DNA of 64,000 bases from contig OZ245364.1 in assembly GCA_965226545.1 (NCBI GenBank), positions 124,001-188,000 on the forward strand. Direction: 5' to 3'. This stretch comes from JAHRAW01 sp965226545. Its GTDB lineage: Bacteria; Pseudomonadota; Gammaproteobacteria; Arenicellales; Poriferihabitantaceae. The number at the start of each line of letters is the position of its first letter. Position 1 is the first letter of the stretch. The notes under the pieces are model-generated. The model had not been told where the DNA came from, ran no database searches, and was given only the letters and a program-made list of their open reading frames with translations. Made by a program: the position numbers and the translations under genes. Below are positions 27,391 to 35,704 of this stretch, in pieces.

Positions 27391-27687
27391 ATGATTGTTG
27401 CCATATTCAAACGCGTGCTAAGGCCGGAGGTCAGCGAAGCCTATGCATCGCATAATCGCGCGCTTGCCAAATACGAAAGTGAAATTGACGGCTTTATTAA
27501 ATCCGAATCCATCGTCGACGGGTTGTGCGGCTGGACGATGTATTATTTTGCCTCTGAGGCGGCGTTGCGCGCCTGGCAAATTCATCCGCAACATTTGCAA
27601 GCCAAAAAAATGGCCGGGCGGTATTACCAAAGTTTCAGCGTTGAGATTCTAAATAACCACACCACAACAATGCCGAAAAAATCATGA
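27391..27687 (+). CDS. Antibiotic biosynthesis monooxygenase (ABM) domain protein
   Basis: 98 residues. One dimeric alpha-beta barrel domain: MIVAIFKRVLRPEVSEAYAS at the start, GFIKSESIVDG and WTMYYFASEAALRAWQIHPQ HLQAKKMAGRYYQSFSVEI at the end. ABM proteins include quinol monooxygenases and heme-degrading enzymes, but most are uncharacterised; no cofactor site can be read. It lies between the divergent pepA and the lptF gene, 34 nt before lptF, so it may be transcribed with it. Confidence 0.75.
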   Translation: MIVAIFKRVLRPEVSEAYASHNRALAKYESEIDGFIKSESIVDGLCGWTMYYFASEAALRAWQIHPQHLQAKKMAGRYYQSFSVEILNNHTTTMPKKS

Positions 27688-27721
27688 TGGCGATCATGAC
27701 AACCATCATGACGCCGCGCCG

Positions 27722-28822
27722 ATGATTTTTCGCCGCGCGTTTATGCGCGAAGTGTTACACTTAGCCGGCGCAGTCGGCATGGTGTTGCTGTCGATTTTTT
27801 TGGTGGTGCGCGTGATGGGTTTTTTGCGCCGCGCCTCCGAAGGCGACATCCCGGCCGCGGCGGCGATGGTGTTGTTGTCGCTCAAAACCGTTTCCTATCT
27901 CGATGTGTTCGCGCCGTTGGTGTTGTACATCGCGGCATTGTTGGTGCTGGGGCGTTGGAGTCGCGATAACGAATTAACCGCGTTGGCGGCGTGCGGCGTC
28001 GGGCTGCGCGGGCTTATCGCCCCGGCGTTGTTGTTGGCGGCGTTGATTGGCGCATTGACCGCGGCGTTTTCATTATATCTGTCGCCATTATCGGCGCGCA
28101 GCGCGGAAACCATCACCCGCAATTTAACCGCGCGCGCCGCCACCGCCAACATTGTGCCCGGTGTGTTTGCCGCACCCAGCGGCGGCGGCGTGTATTTTGT
28201 CGAACGACGCGAGGCGCGCGACGACGAACGCGAGCGCAACGGCGAACGTGACCGCGAGCGTAACGGCGAACGTGACCAAACGCCATTGCTAATCGATGTC
28301 TTCGCGCATCATCACGGACACATCTTGCGCGCCGAATCCGCGCGCGAATTGACCGACCCACAAGGCGGCGTGCAACTGCAACTTAACAACGGCGCGCGAT
28401 GGCGCGCAATCGCCGGCGACGCCAATTACGACGTGCTGCGTTTTGATTCCTACACCGTGCAATTAACCGCGCGCCAACCGCAACCCAAACCGCCGCCGTT
28501 GCGCGCGCGCCATACGCGCGATTTGATTGGCGGTGCGCGCGACGCCGTCGGCGAACTGCATTGGCGGCTTGCCAAAATTGTCATGCCGGCGGTGTTGATG
28601 ATTTTCGCGCTCGGGTTTTCACAAATCGCGCATCGCCAAAAACGGTTCGAAGGCATGACCGCCGCATTCGTAACATATTTTGCCTATTCCAACTTGCTCG
28701 GCTTCGGCGTGTTTTTGATTCGCCGCGGCGCCGCCGACCCGCAATGGACGTTGTGGTTGATTCATTTAACCTTCGCCGCCGCCGCCGTCTGGTTATTGCA
28801 TCGCCGCGAACGACTTATTTGA
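27722..28822 (+). CDS. lptF: LPS export ABC transporter permease LptF
   Basis: 366 residues with six membrane helices and a periplasmic jellyroll-like domain. N-terminal helices MREVLHLAGAVGMVLLSIFL and LDVFAPLVLYIAALLVLGRW; ELTALAACGVG is the coupling helix. C-terminal helices start at VMPAVLMIFALGFSQIAHRQ. With LptG and LptB it pulls lipopolysaccharide from the inner membrane to the LptA bridge. The periplasmic part contains a direct repeat ERERNGERD twice, coded by a near-perfect tandem around 28229-28275, which family members do not normally have. Divergent from pepA, the usual gammaproteobacterial arrangement. Confidence 0.93.
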   Translation: MIFRRAFMREVLHLAGAVGMVLLSIFLVVRVMGFLRRASEGDIPAAAAMVLLSLKTVSYLDVFAPLVLYIAALLVLGRWSRDNELTALAACGVGLRGLIAPALLLAALIGALTAAFSLYLSPLSARSAETITRNLTARAATANIVPGVFAAPSGGGVYFVERREARDDERERNGERDRERNGERDQTPLLIDVFAHHHGHILRAESARELTDPQGGVQLQLNNGARWRAIAGDANYDVLRFDSYTVQLTARQPQPKPPPLRARHTRDLIGGARDAVGELHWRLAKIVMPAVLMIFALGFSQIAHRQKRFEGMTAAFVTYFAYSNLLGFGVFLIRRGAADPQWTLWLIHLTFAAAAVWLLHRRERLI

Positions 28823-28872
28823 CCGACTCGTCCGACCGCCAACCGACTCGCACAACCCGCCATCGATTAATA

Positions 28873-29949
28873 ATGAATCTGCTCGACCGTTATTTGGGCA
28901 AAGTGATTTTGCAATACGCCGCCTTGACGATGGCGGTGTTGCTCGGCTTGTTTGCGTTTGTCGGGTTGCTCGATCAACTCAGCGATTTGGGGCGCGGGCG
29001 GTATGATTTTGGCGATGCGTTGATGCATGTTGCGCTTGAAATGCCGCGCAATTTATACGCGTTGTTTCCGATAGCCGCCTTGCTCGGCGTGATGCTCGGC
29101 TTGTCGTTGCTGGCAAATGATTGGGAGTTGACCGCATTGCGCGCAAGCGGCGTGTCGGTGTGGCAAATTGCGATTGGCGTGACCAAAATCGGCGCGCTGT
29201 TGGCTGGCGGCGCGTTGTTGGTCGGTGAGTTTGTCGCCCCGAACAGCGAACTGCGCGCGCAAAGTTTGCGCGTTGAGGCGATGCGCGCAACACTCGGCGG
29301 ACAAATCGCGGCCAATTTATGGTTGCGCGACCAAAACGCCTACATCAACTTGGGCGAAGTACGCGCCGATTTAACCGCGCGCAACATTCGACTGTTCGAA
29401 TTCGACGACGATAAAAATTTGCGCACCTTGTTGCATGCCCAACGCGGACGGTTTGACGCTGACCATTGGCGGCTTAGCGATGTGCGCCAAACCAGATTTG
29501 AAGAAGGCGACGACGATAACGGCGCCACAGTCGCGCAATTCGATTCGCTTAACTGGCAATCGGCGGTTACGCCGAAGTTGTTGTCGGTGTTTTTGCTCGA
29601 CGCCGACCAACTGTCACTTCGCCAACTGTCGCGTTATCTGAATCACTTAAAACAAAACCGCCAACAAACCGCCAAGTATGAACTCGCCTTTTGGCAAAAA
29701 CTGCTGGCGCCGTTGTCGGTGGTGTTGATGATGTTGCTGGCGATACCGTTTGTATTCGCCAATGTGCGCGCCGGCGCCTTGGCGCGCAGTTTGTTTGTCG
29801 GCGTAATGCTCGGTCTCGGCTTTTCGGTCGGCGCACAAGGCGTCGGTTATTTGACGCTGGCGATTAACCTGCCGGCGCCGCTCGGTGCAATATTGCCGCA
29901 GGCGGCGGTGTTGTTGTTTGCCCTGTGGTTGATGAAACGAGTCGGCTGA
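28873..29949 (+). CDS. lptG: LPS export ABC transporter permease LptG
   Basis: 358 residues from the ATG at 28873, the start of MNLLDRYLGKVILQYAALTM; earlier open frame overlaps lptF and is ignored. Same plan as LptF: helices at the N-terminus, coupling helix WELTALRASGVSVWQIA, periplasmic domain with EFVAPNSELRAQSLR, and three C-terminal helices (LAPLSVVLMMLLAIPFVFAN on). Partner of LptF in the LptB2FG complex. An acidic stretch EEGDDDN sits in the periplasmic domain. Separated from lptF by 50 nt. Confidence 0.95.
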   Translation: MNLLDRYLGKVILQYAALTMAVLLGLFAFVGLLDQLSDLGRGRYDFGDALMHVALEMPRNLYALFPIAALLGVMLGLSLLANDWELTALRASGVSVWQIAIGVTKIGALLAGGALLVGEFVAPNSELRAQSLRVEAMRATLGGQIAANLWLRDQNAYINLGEVRADLTARNIRLFEFDDDKNLRTLLHAQRGRFDADHWRLSDVRQTRFEEGDDDNGATVAQFDSLNWQSAVTPKLLSVFLLDADQLSLRQLSRYLNHLKQNRQQTAKYELAFWQKLLAPLSVVLMMLLAIPFVFANVRAGALARSLFVGVMLGLGFSVGAQGVGYLTLAINLPAPLGAILPQAAVLLFALWLMKRVG

Positions 29950-30104
29950 TGATTTCGATTATGATGAATGCATCGTTGTCGATGAACAATGTCGATGAAT
30001 GATGAACGAATAATTAAACCGCGTGAACAAATCCAAATGATAAACCCTATCAACGGCGCGCGCGCATCGACGCGTACGACACACACATCAACAGGTGCAT
30101 CGAA

Positions 30105-31004
30105 ATGAACATCGAAACCAATAACGCCGAACAAGTCGCCTTCATCGGGCTCGGCACGATGGGGCATCCGATGGCCGGACATTTGGCGCGCGGCGGTTGT
30201 CGGGTGCGCGTGCATAATCGCAGCCGCGCCAAAGCCGAACAATGGGTTAATCAATACGGCGGTGAATTGGCTGCAACGCCGGCGCAAGCCGCCGACGGCG
30301 CGGCGTTTGTGTTTGCCTGCGTCGGCAACGACGACGACTTGCGCGCGATTACCGCCGGGCAACACGGCGCGTTTGAAACGATGGCGCGCGCTGCGGTGTT
30401 TGTCGACCACACCACCGCATCAGCGGCGGTCGCGCGCGAACTGGCTACACTGGGCAAAGAACGCGGCATCGAGTTTTTGGATGCGCCGGTTTCCGGCGGA
30501 CAATCCGGCGCCGAGAACGGCGAATTGACGGTGATGGTCGGCGGTGATGCGCAACCGTTTGCGCGCGCCAAACCGTTCATCGCGCATTATGCGCGCGCGG
30601 TCACCCACATGGGCGATTCGGGCGCCGGGCAATTGACCAAGATGGTTAATCAAATCTGCATCGCCGGCTTGGTGCAGGGCTTGGCTGAAGGCGTCGCCTT
30701 CGCCGCCAACGCCGAGTTGGACGCGCGTTTGGTGTTCGATGTCATCACCAAAGGCGCGGCGCAATCATGGCAGATGGTCAACCGCCACGAAACCATGATT
30801 GACAATCAATACGATTTCGGCTTCGCCGTGGATTGGATGCGCAAAGACCTTGCGCTGTGTTTTGCCGAAGCCAAGCGCAACGGCTCGCAACTGCCCATCA
30901 GCGAAATCATCGACCGCTATTACGCCGAAATCCAACAAGCCGGCGGCAACCGCTGGGACACTTCGAGTTTGCTCACCCGCCTGCCGCGCAAGGATTTGCC
31001 GTAA
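30105..31004 (+). CDS. Beta-hydroxyacid dehydrogenase, 3-hydroxyisobutyrate dehydrogenase family
   Basis: 299 residues. NAD(P) site VAFIGLGTMGHPMAGHLARG near 11-30, substrate signature FLDAPVSGGQSGAENGELTV, and the catalytic-lysine region GAGQLTKMVNQICIAG (Lys in LTKMVNQ). Members oxidise 3-hydroxyisobutyrate, tartronate semialdehyde or related short acids, and some reduce succinic semialdehyde; the exact substrate is not readable. HNRSRAK after beta-2 (Arg rather than Asp/Glu) hints at NADP preference. Single gene, facing the ARPP-1-like gene with a shared hairpin between. Confidence 0.88.
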   Translation: MNIETNNAEQVAFIGLGTMGHPMAGHLARGGCRVRVHNRSRAKAEQWVNQYGGELAATPAQAADGAAFVFACVGNDDDLRAITAGQHGAFETMARAAVFVDHTTASAAVARELATLGKERGIEFLDAPVSGGQSGAENGELTVMVGGDAQPFARAKPFIAHYARAVTHMGDSGAGQLTKMVNQICIAGLVQGLAEGVAFAANAELDARLVFDVITKGAAQSWQMVNRHETMIDNQYDFGFAVDWMRKDLALCFAEAKRNGSQLPISEIIDRYYAEIQQAGGNRWDTSSLLTRLPRKDLP

Positions 31005-31046
31005 CCAAAAACAAAACGGCGCCCGACGCATCCGTTGCGTCGGGCG
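31005..31046 (-). terminator. Strong hairpin ending the long minus-strand series
   Basis: An 11-bp perfect stem, CGCCCGACGCA (31020-31030) with TGCGTCGGGCG (31036-31046) and a 5-nt loop. On the minus strand it is followed by CCGTTTTGTTTTTGG, a good T-rich tail, so it ends transcripts from 31055 upward. On the plus strand the T-run is missing, but the hairpin may still stop the dehydrogenase message. Confidence 0.8.
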
Positions 31047-31054
31047 TCGGTGCA

Positions 31055-32098
31055 TCAACCTCGATTGTTTTGCGCGCGCGCTTTTGCACGACGATTGACA
31101 TTGCGACCGCCGCCGACTTCATCGCGACGAAACGCGGCGAGATGCAATACGCGCTTGTCATGCAACAACGCAGCACCGGTGATTTGCTCACTGTTGATGC
31201 GCACATCGTTGCCAAGCCCGGGCGCTTCATATACTTCGCCCGGCGCGGTGCGAACCGCATCGAGAAACGCTTCGACCGGCGGTTGCCCGGCGTTTGCGCT
31301 TGCATCCGTTGCGCCGCTGCGGTTGACCGCATCGATTGCATCGATTGCGTAACTCGTCAGCAACTTCGGAAACATGTGCGCAAACACGTCGCCATGCGCA
31401 AACAAATCCACGCCGCCGATGTCGTTGCCGGCAAAAAACACTCCGCCAACTTGTTTCGGCTGCGCTTTGACCGCGCTTTTATAACCGCTCAGTTTGGCGC
31501 GGGATTGGAGGCGAAGTTCAGCCGCATCCGAGGTGTGCGAACTTACGCCCATGCGCGCGAATTTGGCGTCGTTTCCGCGCCATACTTCGCCTTGGTCGGA
31601 ATCGCGCGAACCGCGCTCGCGGATGTTTCGACTAACCGCATCAATTTTGCTTCGTCGTCCTTCGCCAAACTGATAAGCGTCGTCGTGGGTGCGAAAATCG
31701 GCCGAGCGATATCCCCAGCGGTCGCGCTCAACGCATGACACCGGAATTATCGTCTTCTGCTTCGCCGGCGCAAAGACGGTGATGTTAATCGTGCGATTCT
31801 GCTTTGCACCGGTCAACTCATCGCCTTCGACCAACAACACCGGCTTGTCGCCTTTGTTGTCAAACAACACCTCCGACACGCTGCCGCCTTCGCTAACTTC
31901 GCCCAACGTCGCCGTGCCGGCATCCAACGCTTCGCCAAGCGTAAGATAATCGCGCGGCAAGTCGGCGGCGGCGTTGTCGTAAAGCGGAACCATCACCAAA
32001 TGCTCGTGCGCAATCGGCGCGCCGGGCGTGAATTTGGCGAGGATTTCCTTCAGGGTTTCAACCGCGTCTTGGGGCGACGCGTTTTTTGCTGATTGCAT
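31055..32098 (-). CDS. ARPP-1 / DUF6569-like protein
   Basis: 347 residues from the ATG at 32098. The core has the words LVEGDELTGAKQNRTINITV, KTIIPVSCVERDRWGY and a distal KLLTSYAIDAID, which I associate with the ARPP-1 domain (ARG and Rhodanese-phosphatase-superfamily-associated protein; DUF6569). Function of that family is not established. No signal peptide or membrane helix. The C-terminal 40 residues are basic and low in complexity (DEVGGGRNVNRRAKARAQNN). Last gene of the minus-strand series; the Fic gene ends 140 nt upstream. Confidence 0.65.
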   Translation of the reverse strand: MQSAKNASPQDAVETLKEILAKFTPGAPIAHEHLVMVPLYDNAAADLPRDYLTLGEALDAGTATLGEVSEGGSVSEVLFDNKGDKPVLLVEGDELTGAKQNRTINITVFAPAKQKTIIPVSCVERDRWGYRSADFRTHDDAYQFGEGRRSKIDAVSRNIRERGSRDSDQGEVWRGNDAKFARMGVSSHTSDAAELRLQSRAKLSGYKSAVKAQPKQVGGVFFAGNDIGGVDLFAHGDVFAHMFPKLLTSYAIDAIDAVNRSGATDASANAGQPPVEAFLDAVRTAPGEVYEAPGLGNDVRINSEQITGAALLHDKRVLHLAAFRRDEVGGGRNVNRRAKARAQNNRG

Positions 32099-32238
32099 GG
32101 TGTAGCCTCTCGTTTGGTAGTTGATAAGGGTGACACACATGCGGGCGGCGGTTAAAAAAACAACCGCGGCGAACGGTTTTTTATTCGTTTTTGCGCCGAC
32201 TTGCATCCAAGCGCGGATGGCGGACGGCGGACGGCGAA

Positions 32239-33399
32239 TCAATCCATAAAGATGTCGAGATATTGCGTAAAAACAAAAATGCGGTTGCGCGAATAGCCGG
32301 TGATTTCGCGCAACATCTTTGCCTTGTTCATTTCATTGACCACGCTGTTCGCCGTGCTCATCGATACATCCAATTGTTCGGCGGTTTGTTGTACGGTGGT
32401 AAACGGCTCGGAAAACAAACGCTTTAACAGTTTGCGTACGTTTTTTGCGTTGCGCATCTCGATGGCGCTTTGTTCACACCTTTCACGCAACTCGATGATT
32501 TTTTCGAACGCGCCCTTGCTTTTTTTGGCGGTTTCGGTCACCGCGACAAGAAAAAATGCAATCCATTGATCCATATCGTTGCGCGTGCGAACGAAAGTCA
32601 ACGCATCGTAATAGTCGCTTTTGTGCCGCTCGAAAAAATCCGACAGATACAACGTTGGTTTTGCCAACATGTTAAGTTCAATCAACTGCAAAATAATCAA
32701 CATCCGCCCAACGCGTCCATTGCCGTCGTTGTACGGATGCAACGTTTCAAATTGATAATGCGCCATCGCCGCCTTGATTAACTGCGGCATGGTTAAATCG
32801 CGGTTATGCAAAAACCGCTCGAGGTCGCTCAGCAACTCGGCCAAGTCGTTTTGATGCGGCGGAATAAAATGCGCGGTTTGAATGTCGGCCCCGCCAATCC
32901 AATTTTGCGCAGTGCGAATTTCGCCCGGCTGTTTGTGTTGACCGCGCACGCTGGACATTAATATCTTGTGCGTCTCGTTGAGCAAACGCATGCAAATCGG
33001 CAAGTCGGGCAAACGCGCGATGGCGTGATTGATTGCATCGACATAATTTCGCACTTCCTGCCGGTCATCGCGCATTGAAGGCACAACTTCATTTTGCGGC
33101 AACGCCGCCTCTTGAATGTTGGTTTTGGTGCCTTCCAACCGACTGGATTTAACCGCCTCGTTCAGCACATGCATCTCGATGAAAAAATCCACATCGGGAA
33201 TCAGCGCGGAATAGGCATTAAGTTCGCCAAGCGCACCACGCGCCTCTTCGAGCAACACCGGGATTTTGGGGTCAGCCCAGTGATATGGGCGATTGATGAG
33301 GTTTGGCAAAAAACACTCATACCGACTGTTTTTTCTCGGGGAAATGGTCTTGTAACGACCGGCGACAAAACCGGCGGGCGATTTTTGGGTGGCGGTCAT
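32239..33399 (-). CDS. Fic-domain protein with N-terminal inhibitory motif and C-terminal winged helix
   Basis: 386 residues from the ATG at 33399; the open frame before it runs through the palindromic repeats and is not chosen. Fic enzymes transfer AMP or similar groups from nucleotides to target proteins. The active motif HPYNDGNGRVGR is at 221-232, with catalytic His221 and Asp225 in the usual acidic place. The inhibitory helix motif is present on the N-terminal side (SSRLEG, 85-90), making it a class II Fic. The Fic_N region (ALGELNAYSALIPDVDFFI) precedes it. The C-terminus has a winged-helix-like segment (FTTVQQTAEQLDVSMSTANS), which could bind DNA. Targets are unknown. Confidence 0.9.
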   Translation of the reverse strand: MTATQKSPAGFVAGRYKTISPRKNSRYECFLPNLINRPYHWADPKIPVLLEEARGALGELNAYSALIPDVDFFIEMHVLNEAVKSSRLEGTKTNIQEAALPQNEVVPSMRDDRQEVRNYVDAINHAIARLPDLPICMRLLNETHKILMSSVRGQHKQPGEIRTAQNWIGGADIQTAHFIPPHQNDLAELLSDLERFLHNRDLTMPQLIKAAMAHYQFETLHPYNDGNGRVGRMLIILQLIELNMLAKPTLYLSDFFERHKSDYYDALTFVRTRNDMDQWIAFFLVAVTETAKKSKGAFEKIIELRERCEQSAIEMRNAKNVRKLLKRLFSEPFTTVQQTAEQLDVSMSTANSVVNEMNKAKMLREITGYSRNRIFVFTQYLDIFMD

Positions 33400-33429
33400 C
33401 GATGGTTCGTTTGGCAAAAGGGCGTTCTT

Positions 33430-33619
33430 ATTGCAAAAAACGGGCGGAAATTGCAATACAGAATCTATATTGCAAAAAAACGCCGTTTTTTGCAATAAGA
33501 AATATCATAATGCAAAAAACGGGCAAAAATTGCAATACAGAATCTATATTGCAAAAAAACGCCGTTTTTTGCAATAAGGAAAGCCATATTTCAATAAACC
33601 GCCGAAAATTGAAATATGG
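33430..33619. repeat. Palindrome array upstream of the Fic gene
   Basis: Two direct copies, 79 bp apart (33430-33500 and 33509-33579), are almost identical. Each holds two inverted repeats with ATTGCAA...TTGCAAT arms, one centred on CGGGCGG/CGGGC and one on CGCCG with long A and T runs. A third, related palindrome at 33584-33619 has 11-bp arms CCATATTTCAA / TTGAAATATGG around CCGCCG. The array occupies the whole spacer between the Fic start and the M48 gene stop. Confidence 0.9.
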
Positions 33620-33621
33620 CG

Positions 33622-34365
33622 TCACCACCCCCGCCGCCGCAATTCCGCCTTTAATCGCCGTATGCGGTCGGCGGACGACGGATGGCTTGCCAGAAACGAA
33701 CTCGCGCTTTTTATTTTGGCGTGAAAAGTAAGCGCGCCGCGCGGGTCAAAGCCGGCGAGATAGGCGTAGCGCATGCCGTCTTGGTCGGCTTCGTATTCAT
33801 CCTTTTGTGAATAGCCGGAATCCACCGCCTGCAAACCAAGTTGCGCGCCATACGCCGCGCCGCCCGAACTGACGCCACCAATCAACAGTTGCCCGATTTG
33901 CGACCAAGCCGCGCGTTGCTGCCGTTTGGCGCCGTGTTGGCGCGCAAGGTGGGCGTTTTCATGCCCGAGAATCGCGGCGTAGGCATCCCAATCATTATCG
34001 AGCAATTCGACCATCCCCAAAGTCAACGCCACCATCGCACCGCTCTCGTCGTGCCCGGCAAACGCATTCGGCTCGGCGTCGGCACACAACAACAACCGCG
34101 AATCAACTTCCGATACGGCGTTGATGCGCCGATGAATGTGATTGACGGCGATAAACCAACTCGTCGGCAATGTGGTCAGCGTGCGGTTTTTATGGGTGAG
34201 TTCGATGCGCGGTTTGTTTGACTGCACAAAATCGCTTGGCTGCCAAAATACTTTGCAGGTGGCGGTTGCGGTCAACGGCAACAGGGCGAAAACCAGCGAC
34301 AAGGTTCGCCCAAAACCGCGCCAACAACCGCACCTATAATTCGGTGCTGTTTGATGTCTCATCAT
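33622..34365 (-). CDS. M48-family metallopeptidase
   Basis: 247 residues from ATG 34365 (a second ATG follows directly at 34362). The zinc motif is LGHENAHLARQH (HExxH form), and the third ligand is the Glu in KDEYEADQDGMRYAYLAGFD. The ending FLASHPSSADRIRRLK is also typical of the Oma1/YcaL/BepA branch. The N-terminus holds one hydrophobic segment (TLSLVFALLPLTATATC) fitting a signal peptide; a lipobox is not convincing. Probably a periplasmic quality-control protease. The coding frame overlaps the preceding PD-(D/E)XK gene by 32 bases, more than usual. A later start is unlikely because the signal peptide begins immediately. Confidence 0.82.
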   Translation of the reverse strand: MMRHQTAPNYRCGCWRGFGRTLSLVFALLPLTATATCKVFWQPSDFVQSNKPRIELTHKNRTLTTLPTSWFIAVNHIHRRINAVSEVDSRLLLCADAEPNAFAGHDESGAMVALTLGMVELLDNDWDAYAAILGHENAHLARQHGAKRQQRAAWSQIGQLLIGGVSSGGAAYGAQLGLQAVDSGYSQKDEYEADQDGMRYAYLAGFDPRGALTFHAKIKSASSFLASHPSSADRIRRLKAELRRRGW

Positions 34366-35254
34366 TGGCAAGCGGTTGCGTTGCTTTGCGATACAAGTCG
34401 GCAAGGATTTTTTTGTTTTGTTGCCACTCGTCGTACTGAGTGAAACGAAACCAATAACTGCCTTTATAACTGCCTCTCTTATAGCAGTGAAATATCGACA
34501 CCTTCTCAAGTTGTGCGGCGATGTCGTCGCTTTCCGGCAGATAAATTCGCACATCGATGTGTTTTTTCTTCGGATACAGCCGCAGTTTTGTCGCGCCCCT
34601 TTTGCCGACAAAGGTCGTTGAGATGTAATTTTTTCGATACAGCGGCGTTTCATCGGCGATTTCCGCGATGATTTTCTTGGACAACTCCACCAACGCTTCG
34701 GTGGACTTCCCAACCCAATACGCTTCATTGGCCTCTTCGTTGTTCTCTTCATCAAGAACCGAAGCAACCAAATCGCGCGTATCCAAAACCTTATAAAAGT
34801 GCAACGGGATTTTATCCTCGGCGGATTCAAACGCCGTCACCTTCAACGCCACAATCGGTATGTGGTTGCCAAACAACCCAACGACATTAAAGAATCGCCC
34901 GCTAATTTCCTCGGCGGCGATTACGGCAACATGGTCTATGCCCGGATAACGGCGACGTTCGATGTCCCAATATTCAATCGTACGCACGATGTGCGTTTCA
35001 TCGGTGGCGCCGAGTTGCACTTCCAACTCGAAGCGTTCGTTGCTGTTGTCGTTTTTCAACAACAGGTCAAGACGCCCGCCGCTTGGTTGGCGACGCTCTT
35101 TGTCGACCAACTCGACATCATCACCAAGCCCGAGAATTTTCGGGTTGTTGGCGATGACATCCTGCAACCAATATTCATCTCGTTTCAGTTCGCGCAACCC
35201 CACCGGCTTCAATTCCGTGTAATCCGTTTCGTCATTTGTGTGCGGCTCAGGCAT
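34334..35254 (-). CDS. Predicted PD-(D/E)XK nuclease-fold protein
   Basis: 306 residues, no signal peptide. Residues about 35-100 show the restriction-endonuclease-like core: LGLGDDVELVDKERRQPSGG RLDLLL, then RFELEVQLGATDETHIVRTI EYWDIERRRYPG, with an Asp in LDLLL and Glu-x-Gln (EVQ) where Glu-x-Lys is standard. The second half contains a basic, strand-rich segment (TKLRLYPKKKHIDVRIYLPE) resembling domains that bind nucleic acid. Relatives are usually annotated as hypothetical. Located 13 nt after atpC on the same strand, so it may be read with the ATP synthase operon. Activity is inferred only. Confidence 0.6.
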   Translation of the reverse strand: MPEPHTNDETDYTELKPVGLRELKRDEYWLQDVIANNPKILGLGDDVELVDKERRQPSGGRLDLLLKNDNSNERFELEVQLGATDETHIVRTIEYWDIERRRYPGIDHVAVIAAEEISGRFFNVVGLFGNHIPIVALKVTAFESAEDKIPLHFYKVLDTRDLVASVLDEENNEEANEAYWVGKSTEALVELSKKIIAEIADETPLYRKNYISTTFVGKRGATKLRLYPKKKHIDVRIYLPESDDIAAQLEKVSIFHCYKRGSYKGSYWFRFTQYDEWQQNKKILADLYRKATQPLANDETSNSTEL

Positions 35255-35267
35255 CGTCGACTCGCCC

Positions 35268-35687
35268 TTACCTCTTCAACTGCCGCAACTTCTCAATCGC
35301 CCGCAATTGCGCAACGGCATTGACGAGTTCGGCTTGGGCTTGGGCGTATTCCATTGCCGAGGTGTTGTCGCGCAGGGCTTGTTCGGCTTTTTCGCGGGCT
35401 TGTTCGGCGGCGGATTCATCCAAATCGGCGGCGCGGATGGCGGTGTCGGACAGCACGGTGACCAAATGCGGCTGGACTTCGAGCAAGCCGCCGGAGACGA
35501 AAAAGAATTGTTCCTCGCCGTTTTCCTGACGCACGCGCACATCGCCGGGTTTCAATCGGGTAATCAGCGGCGTGTGGTTGGGGGCGATGCCGAGTTCGCC
35601 CATTTCGCCGGGGGCGAACACCATGCTGCCTTCGCCCGACCAAATCGCGCGTTCGGCGCTGACGATTTCGACTTGTATGGTTGCCAT
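35268..35687 (-). CDS. atpC: F1 ATP synthase epsilon subunit
   Basis: 139 residues. N-terminal beta-sandwich with VEIVSAERAIWSGEGSMVFA and GELGIAPNHTPLITRLKPGD, followed by the two-helix C-terminal domain (DESAAEQAREKAEQALRDN and LRAIEKLRQLK) that can inhibit hydrolysis. Part of the rotor stalk with gamma. 17 nt after atpD. Confidence 0.97.
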   Translation of the reverse strand: MATIQVEIVSAERAIWSGEGSMVFAPGEMGELGIAPNHTPLITRLKPGDVRVRQENGEEQFFFVSGGLLEVQPHLVTVLSDTAIRAADLDESAAEQAREKAEQALRDNTSAMEYAQAQAELVNAVAQLRAIEKLRQLKR

Positions 35688-35704
35688 TTAATTGCGCGGG
35701 TTGA

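Noticed and set aside
30833..31738. 301-codon plus-strand frame
   Set aside because: It overlaps the end of the dehydrogenase and lies opposite the ARPP-1-like gene; it crosses the terminator hairpin.
33400..33495. Upstream start of the Fic frame at 33495
   Set aside because: It would translate the palindrome array; the Fic_N region is complete from 33399.
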